Shown here in pieces: positions 8,156-14,770 of a DNA stretch of 26,934 bases; the first letter of the stretch is position 1; every line of letters begins with the position of its first letter. Source of the DNA: CAVSUR01 sp052143655 (GTDB taxonomy: Bacteria > Actinomycetota > Actinomycetes > Streptosporangiales > Streptosporangiaceae); assembly GCA_052143655.1 (NCBI GenBank), contig JBKQSL010000365.1, forward strand, positions 1 to 26,934, in the 5' to 3' direction. A program made the translations under genes and the position numbers. The notes beneath the pieces are model-generated. The model was not told where the DNA came from and made no database searches. It was given only the letters and a program-made list of their open reading frames with translations.

Positions 8156-8626
8156 GGGCCGCCCGCGGTGGCGGCCGCGCTGCGGCGGGCGCTGTCCGCC
8201 GAGCAGGCGGCCGTCTACGGTTACGGCGTGCTCGGCGCGCACCTGTCCTGGGGGCCGCAGGCCAGCGCCATCACCGGCTGGAAAGCGCACCAGCAGGCCC
8301 GCGATGACCTGGGCGAACTGCTGCAGGCGCGGGGCATCCCGGCACCGTCCGCAGCTGTCGGCTACCAGCTGCCGGGGCCGGCGGGCACTGCCGCGCAGGC
8401 CCGGTCGCTCGCCGTGCTGATCGAGGACCGGGTGGCGGCGGCTTATCTCGGCGTGGTGGCGCTCTCGGAGCGGTCGCTGCGCGAGTTCGGGGCACGGCAG
8501 CTCCGCGCCGCCGCACTGCGGGCCGCGGCCTGGCGGGGCGGGACGATCGCCTTTCCCGGGTTCCCGGGAACCGAGGCGGCCAGCCAGCCGAGCGCGGTCA
8601 GCCGCGGACGGCCAGCACCCGGCTGA
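8120..8626 (+). CDS. DUF4439 ferritin-like protein
   Basis: 168 aa. The core LRRALSAEQAAVYGYGVLG, then ITGWKAHQQARDDLGELL and LAVLIEDRVAAAYLGVVALSE, is the DUF4439 pattern: helices with E, Y and H spaced as in ferritin-like bundles. No signal peptide is seen, so it is probably cytosolic, unlike its lipoprotein partner. The ATG at 8120 overlaps the preceding TGA (ATGA), favouring coupled translation. ATGs at 8129 and 8147 are alternative starts created by a 9-bp repeat. The last 29 bp overlap the convergent gene ending at 8598. Biochemical role unknown. Confidence 0.8.
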   Translation: MTGMTGGTGMTGGPPAVAAALRRALSAEQAAVYGYGVLGAHLSWGPQASAITGWKAHQQARDDLGELLQARGIPAPSAAVGYQLPGPAGTAAQARSLAVLIEDRVAAAYLGVVALSERSLREFGARQLRAAALRAAAWRGGTIAFPGFPGTEAASQPSAVSRGRPAPG

Positions 8627-8906
8627 TCCGCTGCGCCGCGGCGGCGAGGTCGTCGCTGCGCGCGATGCGCTCGGCCCAGGACCACCAGTACCACCAGACG
8701 CCGTCCCGGCCGGGCCCGGCGTAGACGTTCTCGGCCAGGGCCGCGGCTACCGGGTTCACCACGTGCAGGCTCGGCAGGCGGCCTGCCGGGCTGAGGAGCC
8801 GGGCTCGTAAACCGTGCGCGGCGAGCGCCTCGGCCAGCGCCTCCAGGCGGTCCAGATAGCCATCGCCGGTCTGCGCCTCGCCGCTAGCCGGGCGGGCTTC
8901 GATCAT
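8598..8906 (-). CDS. Small Trp-rich protein divergent from an XRE/DUF5753 regulator
   Basis: 102 aa from the ATG at 8906, with AGGGG about 8 nt upstream. The longer frame continuing to 9218 is ignored because its sequence is not protein-like. Visible features are a helical N-terminal half (YLDRLEALAEALAAHGLRA), a middle LPSLHVVNP segment and the striking GVWWYWWSWAERI motif (69-81). Short proteins of this type are recurrent partners of DUF5753 HTH regulators in actinomycetes, but no biochemical role is known to me. The gene is divergent from the regulator across a 434-bp region holding an inverted repeat, suggesting common control. It ends inside the convergent DUF4439 gene. Confidence 0.72.
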   Translation of the reverse strand: MIEARPASGEAQTGDGYLDRLEALAEALAAHGLRARLLSPAGRLPSLHVVNPVAAALAENVYAGPGRDGVWWYWWSWAERIARSDDLAAAAQRISRVLAVRG

Positions 8907-9340
8907 TTCGTCACCCCTGGTAGCAGTTCGAAGGCGTAAAGTGATGACATGAGGTTCAGCATGCCTCGCCCCGCTGCGATATGCAACATGCATAAAGAAA
9001 TTCGCATGTTGCGCCGCGCAAATCCCCCGCCGCAGCGGATTACCCGCCGGACCAGGCGTTCCGGGCACTCCGGCCACTGCGGCGCCCGGAATGCCCGGCT
9101 GGCCAGACCCGCCAGGCGGCCGGAAAGTACCCGGTATCGGGCAGTACATTCGGGTACGATGCGCGCAAGTAATCTCGCCGACGACAGATTTCCCGGCGGG
9201 ACGTCCCGCACAGGCCACCGCTCGCGCAGCGCGGCGGCCTGCGGGCGTAGGGGGGTCTTGATGAGGGCACGGGGTACTCCGCCATCCGCGTTGACGCCCG
9301 CGGCCGGCGCCGCCCGCGGCAACTGGGCCGCCGGCCGGCC
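8907..9340. promoter_or_regulatory. Divergent intergenic region between the Trp-rich gene and the HTH gene
   Basis: 434 bp without a convincing full gene. It contains the most AT-rich patch of the area (about 8979-9010), an inverted repeat (8983-9012), a TACGAT -10-like hexamer near 9163 on the plus strand, and a short leader frame ending at the HTH start (9261-9347). The longer open frame from 8949 is Arg/Ala/Pro-rich with no family resemblance and looks spurious. Confidence 0.5.
8983..9012. promoter_or_regulatory. Inverted repeat, probable operator
   Basis: Perfect 9-bp arms, GCAACATGC (8983-8991) and GCATGTTGC (9004-9012), separated by a 12-bp AT-rich spacer. The arm centres are 21 bp apart, two helical turns, as expected for a dimeric HTH protein. 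It lies 77 bp upstream of the Trp-rich gene start. Its AT content contrasts with the surroundings, so it may overlap promoter elements. The DUF5753 regulator next door is the natural candidate ligand (inference). Confidence 0.6.
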
Positions 9341-10186
9341 ATGCTGAGCCCGACGGTCCGCCGCCGCAGGCTCGCGCTCGAGCTCCGCCGACTGCGCGAA
9401 GCCGCCAGGCTGACCTGCGAGGAAGTCGCCGAGCACCTGGAATGCTCGGCGTCGAAGATCAGCCGGGTGGAAACCGGCCGGGTCTCGGTCTCGCCCCGTG
9501 ACGTGCGGGACATGCTGGCGCTGTACGGCGTCCCCGAGGACCAGCGCGAGAGCCTGGTCCAGCTCGCCCGGGACTCGCGGCAGAAGGGCTGGTGGCAGGC
9601 CTATAACGACACCATCCAGCCGCAGTTCGCCGCCTTCATCGGGCTGGAGAGCGCGGCGTCGGAGATCCGCAACTACGAGGTCAGCCTGATCCCGGCCCTG
9701 CTGCAGACGCCGGACTACGCGCGCGCGGTGATCACCGCCGGGATGGTCAGCGGCAAGGCCGCGGACATCGACCGCAGCGTCCAGCTGCGGATGGCCCGGC
9801 AGCCGACGCTGACCAGGCACGACCCGCCCAAGCTCTGGGCCGTCCTGGACGAGGCCGCGCTGCGCCGCCGGGTCGGCGGGGCCAGCCTGATGCGGCTCCA
9901 GCTCGAGCACCTGCTGGAAGCGGGCCAGCAGCCGAACGTGGCCATCCAGGTCATCCCGTTCGGCGGCGGCGCGCACCCGGCGATGGGACGGCCGTTCATC
10001 GTGCTGTGCTTTCCCGAGCGGATCGATCCTGACGTGGTGTACCTGGAGGAGCTGACCCGCGCCATTTACCTGGAAGACGTGGCCGAGGTCGATAAGTACA
10101 ACATGTTCTTCAACCACCTGCGGGCCACCGCGCTGTCGTTCGATGAGTCAGCGGCGCTGATTGTTTCGGCGCTGAAGGAGATGTAG
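9341..10186 (+). CDS. XRE-family HTH regulator with DUF5753 (Scr1-like)
   Basis: 281 aa. Residues 11-64 form the helix-turn-helix (LELRRLREAARLTCEEVAEHLECSASKISRVETGR, trimmed). Residues about 95-275 are the DUF5753 domain: Y-x-V-S-L-I-P-ALLQTPDYARAVI, then RMARQPTL, ALRRRVGG, VAIQVIPFGGGAHPAM and VVYLEELTRAIYLED. Such proteins are very numerous in actinomycetes, usually beside a small DUF397 or Trp-rich gene, and some are treated as antitoxin-like regulators; direct targets are mostly unknown. The ATG at 9341 has no Shine-Dalgarno, but a short reading frame stops across it (ATGCTGA). The gene is convergent with the helD gene, only 9 bp away. Confidence 0.9.
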   Translation: MLSPTVRRRRLALELRRLREAARLTCEEVAEHLECSASKISRVETGRVSVSPRDVRDMLALYGVPEDQRESLVQLARDSRQKGWWQAYNDTIQPQFAAFIGLESAASEIRNYEVSLIPALLQTPDYARAVITAGMVSGKAADIDRSVQLRMARQPTLTRHDPPKLWAVLDEAALRRRVGGASLMRLQLEHLLEAGQQPNVAIQVIPFGGGAHPAMGRPFIVLCFPERIDPDVVYLEELTRAIYLEDVAEVDKYNMFFNHLRATALSFDESAALIVSALKEM

Positions 10187-10195
10187 CGCGGGCCG

Positions 10196-12430
10196 TCAGC
10201 GCAGTGCTGCGGGCAGCGGCTCGCAGTGCAGCACGGTCAGCCGGGAGACCGCGCGGGTCAGGGCCACGTAGAGCCGGTGCAGGCCGCGGCCCTCGGCGGC
10301 GGCGATCCGGCCCGGCTCCACCACGATGACGTGGTCGAACTCCAGTCCCTTGACCAGGCTGACAGGCACCAGCGCGAGCTGGCCGCCGCCCGGCACGCCG
10401 TCGCTGTCACGGCCGACGGCCACGTGCGCAAGGCCGGCCGCGGACAGCACGCCCGCCAGCGGGCCTGCCTGCTCGTCGGCGGCGATCACCGCGGCGGACC
10501 CGGGTCGGCCGAGCGCATCGGCGCAGGCGGCCGCGAGCGCCCCGGGCAGGTCGGCGGCCGCGGCCGCGGTCACCGTCAGCGAGCCCGGATCCTGGCGCAG
10601 CGACCGGGCCGGGGCCAGGCCCGGGGCGATATCGGCCAGCAGGCGGCTGGCGTAATCCAGGATCTGGCGGGGCACCCGGTAGCCGGTGTCGAGCACCTGG
10701 ACCCCGGCATCGGCCTTGCCCAGGTGCTCCAGGAGCTGCGGCCAGCTGGCTGCGGCCCACGGCGTGGTGCCCTGGGCGATGTCACCGAGAACGGTGACCG
10801 AGCCGGTGGCGCACCGGCGGCCGATCGCGCGGCACTCCATCGGGGACAGATCCTGGGCCTCGTCCACCACCACGTGCGCCAGGCTGGGCGTCCGCTCGAT
10901 CAGGTCCCTGGCCTCGTCGACCAGCACCGCGTCGGCAGCCGACCAGCGGGCCGAGCCGGGGCCGCGCGGCGCGGGCCGCCAGCAGATGGCCTGCTGCCCG
11001 GCCTCGTCGAGCAGCCCGCCAGCCGCCCGGGCCAGCCGGGCCGGGTCGGACAGCAGCGACAGCACCAGGCGCACCGGGTCGGCCTTCGGCCAGCACGCGT
11101 CCACCGCCGCCCGCACCTGCCGGGTCCGGCGCACCGCGTCGTGGGTCCGGTCGTCGCAGGTCTCCCCGGCCGCCTCCATCCTGGTCAGGATCACGTGCGC
11201 GATCCGGTGGCCGAGCATGTCCCGGCCCGTGCCGTAGCGCACGCCGCGGCGGCGCAGCTCGGCGGCAAGCTCGGCGATATCGGCCGCTGATACCCGCCAG
11301 CGGCGGCTGCCGCGCGGCAGCATGATCGGCTCGGATGGCTCCGATACCTGCTCCCAGAGCGCCCGGCGCAGCACCTGCGCCATCACCGCGCTGCCCTTGA
11401 CCTGTGCGGCCAGATCGCTGTCACGGCCCCGGACCGGCACGGTGGCCAGCAGGTCCGCCACCGACACCTGGGTTACCGCCACCTCGCCGAGGGCCGGCAG
11501 CACGCCGCGGATGTAACCGAGGAAAGCCCGGTTCGGGCCCACCACGAGCACGCCGCCGCGGCTCATCCGCTCCCGGTAGGCGTACAGCAGGTAGGCCACC
11601 CGGTGCAGGCCGACCGCAGTCTTGCCGGTGCCCGGCGCGCCCTGGACGCACAGGCTCGCGTCGGCGTCGGCGCGGACGATGTCATCCTGGTCCGGCGCGA
11701 TCGTCGCGACGATGTCGCGCATCGGTCCCGAGCGCGGCCGCTCGATCTCTGCGAGCAGGATGCGGCTGGCCGCCGGCCCGGCCGGCTCCGGCCCGGCCTG
11801 GCGGCCGGCCGCGCCGAGCGCCTCGTCCTCGTAGGCGGTCAGCTCACCGCCGGCGAACCCGAACCGGCGGCGCCGCGCCAGGCCGAGCGGCTCGGCCTGA
11901 CTGGCCCGGTAGAACGGGCGGGACACCGGCGCCCGCCAGTCGATGACCACCGGGTGCCCGGCCTGGTCGTGCACATGCCGGCGGCCGATGTGGTATTCCT
12001 CCCCCGCATACTCGCCGCCGTCACCCGCCCCGTAGTCGAGGCGGCCGAAGAACAGCGGGGTGTCGGGCAGGTCCGCCAGCGCCTCGGCCCGGCGGTACAG
12101 GTCGGCCTTCAGGTACTCCTCGGAGACCGGGTCACCGCCGAGGGCGCGCAGCGACAGCACGTCCTTGCGCATCAGCGCGAGCAGTTCGCGGGACCGGCGC
12201 AGGTGCGCGCGCTCGGCGGCGAGGGTGCGATCTCCGGCGGCTGCCCCGGGCGGCTCGGCCTGACTGGCCAGGGCGGGCGGGGACCCCGGCGGATCGGGCG
12301 GTGCCGGATCGGGCGGGACAGTACCGGGCCGGCGCAGCGGACCGCGCGGCTGATGCAGGCCGGACTGTCCGGCCGGATCGGGCCGGCCGGGGTCACTGGC
12401 GGCGCGGCGAGCGTGACTGGCCGACGGCAT
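10196..12430 (-). CDS. HelD-type RNA polymerase-associated ATPase (UvrD/Rep-like superfamily 1)
   Basis: 744 aa from the ATG at 12430, preceded by CAGGAG. HelD proteins bind RNA polymerase, eject nucleic acid and recycle stalled enzyme; the HelR branch protects against rifampicin. Residues 1-66 are Pro/Arg-rich and probably disordered. Residues 68-125 give the N-terminal coiled coil (LAAERAHLRRSRELLALM). The signature DWRAPVSRPFYRAS spans 164-177. Walker A is GAPGTGKT (264-271), Walker B VVDEAQDLS (521-529). Motif III-like GDIAQGT, GYRVPRQILDYA, VKGLEFDHVIVVEP (from 693) and YVALTRA (721-727) follow. The ATPase motifs are intact. HelD versus HelR cannot be settled here, and I did not recognise a rifampicin-associated element upstream. 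Confidence 0.9.
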   Translation of the reverse strand: MPSASHARRAASDPGRPDPAGQSGLHQPRGPLRRPGTVPPDPAPPDPPGSPPALASQAEPPGAAAGDRTLAAERAHLRRSRELLALMRKDVLSLRALGGDPVSEEYLKADLYRRAEALADLPDTPLFFGRLDYGAGDGGEYAGEEYHIGRRHVHDQAGHPVVIDWRAPVSRPFYRASQAEPLGLARRRRFGFAGGELTAYEDEALGAAGRQAGPEPAGPAASRILLAEIERPRSGPMRDIVATIAPDQDDIVRADADASLCVQGAPGTGKTAVGLHRVAYLLYAYRERMSRGGVLVVGPNRAFLGYIRGVLPALGEVAVTQVSVADLLATVPVRGRDSDLAAQVKGSAVMAQVLRRALWEQVSEPSEPIMLPRGSRRWRVSAADIAELAAELRRRGVRYGTGRDMLGHRIAHVILTRMEAAGETCDDRTHDAVRRTRQVRAAVDACWPKADPVRLVLSLLSDPARLARAAGGLLDEAGQQAICWRPAPRGPGSARWSAADAVLVDEARDLIERTPSLAHVVVDEAQDLSPMECRAIGRRCATGSVTVLGDIAQGTTPWAAASWPQLLEHLGKADAGVQVLDTGYRVPRQILDYASRLLADIAPGLAPARSLRQDPGSLTVTAAAAADLPGALAAACADALGRPGSAAVIAADEQAGPLAGVLSAAGLAHVAVGRDSDGVPGGGQLALVPVSLVKGLEFDHVIVVEPGRIAAAEGRGLHRLYVALTRAVSRLTVLHCEPLPAALR

Positions 12431-12494
12431 GGTCGTGCTCCTGACGTCCGGGGGCAGGCGGGCCCGGCCAGCCCGGCGGCGGCGCTGGCCAGAA

Positions 12495-12509
12495 AGGCTC
12501 AAGAGCCTA
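12495..12509 (-). promoter_or_regulatory. Palindrome overlapping a -10-like hexamer upstream of helD
   Basis: AGGCTC-AA-GAGCCT (12495-12508) is a perfect 14-bp dyad. On the minus strand TAGGCT (12509-12504), a TAnnnT -10 match, overlaps it, 74 bp before the helD start. A protein bound here would cover the promoter. No clear -35 is seen. Confidence 0.4.
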
Positions 12510-12630
12510 GCAACCTGCGGCGCTGGCAGCACCTCTATTTCCGGCTCGGCAGTGCGGTGCCCGGCAGGGCGGTACCCGGGTCGTCAGCCGGGCACGGGCC
12601 AGTCCCACGCCGCGGGGGGCGCCGGGGATG

Positions 12631-13626
12631 TCACCAGCTCCAGCGGAAGCCCACGACGGTCTTGGACACGAACCGCAGGTACCGGTGCACGGAATGCTGG
12701 CTGTCGAGCGTCAGCAGTTCCTCGCGGGCTATGGAGCCGTCCACGCCGTCCCAGCTGGCCCACCAGACGGCGGCGGGCAGCGCCCGGGCGTCGAACTCCA
12801 CCCGCATGTCGAAGTTCTCCATCCGGCCCAGGACCGCGCGGCGGAACTCCCGCTCGCCGGGGTCATCCGGGTCACCCGGCAGCCGGTAGCTGGTCGTGTA
12901 CTCCAGCGTCATCGTCTCGCCCCGGCGCAGGGTCCTGGCCAGGATGATCTGCGTCGCGTAGACGTTCGTCCCGATCGGGTGCGGCCGGTCGGAGATGCCC
13001 TTGCAGCCCTGCCCGACCTCCAGGGTCAGGGCACCGGTGTCGTACAGGTAAGGCACCCGGTCCACGTTATCGACGATCGCCTCGACGACCTGCATCGTGC
13101 GGGTGCGCGCCAGCCGCCGGTCCGGGCCGACGTAGACGTGATCATGCATCGACACGGTCTGGTGCCTGCGCGGCCCGAGCGCAGCGCGGACGTCGTCCTC
13201 CGTCGCGGGCCCTACCGCGCGCGGGCCGGCGAGCACGCTGATCGTGCCCGAGCCATCCCACAGCTGCCACAGCCGTTCAGCATCGTCGTTGGCGATGTCG
13301 AACGCCTCGATGAACAGCGCCAGCGTCGGGCGGCTGAGCAGCCGACCCGACAGCGCCCGCGATACGGTGTCCTTCAGCTGACGGGCGGAAACGTCCGCGT
13401 CGCGGGAGGTACGCGGGAAGTCCCACAGCTGGCGGGCCAGCACCTCGGCCACCGCCAGCTGGTTGACCTCGTCCGGCCGGGCCCGCATCACGTGCTGCTC
13501 CCAGGGCCGCCGGTAGCTGCCCGGGCGCAGCAGCAGTTCCCTGAGGTAACTCGCGGCGGCCCGGCGGCCGTCCGCCGGGATCTGCGCCATCGGCTCCCCA
13601 GCTGCTGTGCGACCTAACTGCGACAT
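12631..13626 (-). CDS. Two-domain protein of unknown function (HTH-like N-terminus, Trp-rich C-terminal domain)
   Basis: 331 aa, ATG at 13626. I do not know a named family for it. Residues about 15-120 are helical and resemble an XRE/cI-like DNA-binding domain in pattern (VSARQLKDTVSRALSGRLLS, then RPTLALFIEAFDIANDDAERL), with the WQLWDGSG tail often seen after such domains. Residues about 145-331 look like a beta-rich domain: RHQTVSMHDHVYVGPDRRLARTRT, trimmed, then LTLEVGQGC, LARTLRRGETMTLEYTTSYRL, RVEFDARALPAAVWWASWDG and the ending FVSKTVVGFRWSW. I recall similar architectures in streptomycete hypothetical proteins. No signal peptide or membrane segment is seen. It lies 200 bp upstream of helD on the same strand. 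Domain calls are by eye. Confidence 0.75.
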   Translation of the reverse strand: MSQLGRTAAGEPMAQIPADGRRAAASYLRELLLRPGSYRRPWEQHVMRARPDEVNQLAVAEVLARQLWDFPRTSRDADVSARQLKDTVSRALSGRLLSRPTLALFIEAFDIANDDAERLWQLWDGSGTISVLAGPRAVGPATEDDVRAALGPRRHQTVSMHDHVYVGPDRRLARTRTMQVVEAIVDNVDRVPYLYDTGALTLEVGQGCKGISDRPHPIGTNVYATQIILARTLRRGETMTLEYTTSYRLPGDPDDPGEREFRRAVLGRMENFDMRVEFDARALPAAVWWASWDGVDGSIAREELLTLDSQHSVHRYLRFVSKTVVGFRWSW

Positions 13627-13736
13627 GCACTAGCTACCTTAGGGAGCTGGGTGCCCTTGCGCAGGCCGGTGCCCTCAGTGGGGGGGCAGGACTCGCTATG
13701 ATGGGTCCTGGGGAATCGCCGGACTGCAGCCCGCCA

Positions 13737-13792
13737 CCGTGGTCCCGTAAGGACGGCGCCCAGGACCGAGCGCCGGGCCTACGGGACCACGG
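13737..13792 (-). terminator. Long hairpin downstream of the GNAT gene, probable terminator
   Basis: Perfect 13-bp arms, CCGTGGTCCCGTA (13737-13749) and TACGGGACCACGG (13780-13792). A second nested 6-bp stem lies in the loop (CGGCGC at 13754-13759 with GCGCCG at 13770-13775). It begins 55 bp past the stop of the last gene of the dxr-ispG operon. No U-tract follows, which is common in actinobacteria. A structured leader for the 331-aa gene (starting at 13626) is an alternative. Confidence 0.5.
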
Positions 13793-13846
13793 GGCTACCC
13801 GCGACCACCTGGCGGCCTGCGGCAACTGCCGTGGGCCCGATCGCGG

Positions 13847-14704
13847 CTAGAACAGCACCGACGAGAACGTGCCCGTCTCGGTGAAGCCGACCCGCCGGTA
13901 GGCGGCCCGGGCCGGGGCGTTGAAATCATTCACGTACAGGCTGACCACCGGGGCCAGCGTCTGCAGCGCCGCGGCCACGACAGCGGCCATGCCGACCACC
14001 GCGTGCCCGCGGCCCCGCAAGTCCGGCGGCACCCAGACGCCCTGGACCTGGCAGGCCAGCGGGGTGACCGCGCCGATCTCCGCCTTGAAGACCACCATGC
14101 GGTCGTCGATCCGGGCGAACGACCGGCCCGACTCGATGAGCTCGATGACCCGCGCCCGGTAGGCGGCGCCGCCGTCGACTCCGATCGGGGAGACGCCGAC
14201 CTCCTCGGTGAACATCGCGATGCAGGCCGGCAGCAGCACGTCCAGCTGGGCGAGACGGGCGACCTGGACCCTGGGATCGGGCTCGGCCAGCGGCGGCCCG
14301 GAGATCGACATGACCGGCTGGACGGCGCGGATCTCTCGCGGCTGGCTCCAGTAGGGCGCCAGCAGCCGCCACAGCTCGCCGGCTGCCTCCGCCGGGCCGA
14401 CGATCGAGGAGCACCGGCGGCCCTGCAACCGGGCCCGCTCGGCGAACGCGCCGATCGCGGCCGACCCCGCAGAGACCGGCACCAGGTTGGCCCCGGAGTA
14501 GCACAGCGACACCAGTCGCCCGCCCTCGCTGTACCCCCAGACCTGGGCACCGAGCCGGGCGGGGTCCAGGCCCGCGAACCGGATCCGGGAGCTGACGAAG
14601 ACGTTCATCACCGGATCACGGTCGCAGATGGCCAGCACCTCATCGCGGTCCTGATCAGTCAGCAGCCGCAGCGATGAGGACCGCCACGTCTTGGTGCGCA
14701 GCAC
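13847..14704 (-). CDS. GNAT-family acetyltransferase with N-terminal DUF4081-like domain
   Basis: 285 aa, GTG start at 14704. The N-terminal half (LTDQDRDEVLAICDRDPVMNVFVSSRI, trimmed) matches the DUF4081 segment found in actinobacterial GNAT proteins. The C-terminal half is a GNAT fold: FKAEIGAVTPLACQVQGVWV, the acetyl-CoA loop LRGRGHAV (229-236) and NAPARAAYRRVGFTETG at the end. It should transfer an acetyl group from acetyl-CoA; the acceptor is unknown. In Streptomyces a similar protein is encoded next to ispG, which fits its place here, 66 bp downstream of the secreted hydrolase in the dxr-rip-ispG operon. It is probably the last gene, followed by a hairpin. Confidence 0.87.
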   Translation of the reverse strand: MLRTKTWRSSSLRLLTDQDRDEVLAICDRDPVMNVFVSSRIRFAGLDPARLGAQVWGYSEGGRLVSLCYSGANLVPVSAGSAAIGAFAERARLQGRRCSSIVGPAEAAGELWRLLAPYWSQPREIRAVQPVMSISGPPLAEPDPRVQVARLAQLDVLLPACIAMFTEEVGVSPIGVDGGAAYRARVIELIESGRSFARIDDRMVVFKAEIGAVTPLACQVQGVWVPPDLRGRGHAVVGMAAVVAAALQTLAPVVSLYVNDFNAPARAAYRRVGFTETGTFSSVLF

Positions 14705-14770
14705 TCAATCAGCGTAACGGCAACCCCGGGCAGCCGCGCAGGCACGTGGCTGGCCGCTGCGCCGGCCGGC

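Noticed and set aside
8949..9260. Upstream part of a 132-codon plus frame before the HTH gene
   Set aside because: Runs through the dyad and the AT-rich promoter patch, with no ribosome site at 8949 and no protein-like composition. Only its last 28 codons (from 9261) are kept as a possible leader.
13627..13846. Possible tRNA or riboswitch in the hairpin region
   Set aside because: No cloverleaf, anticodon arm or CCA end fits, and I recognise no riboswitch core; the nested stem is better explained as a terminator or attenuator.
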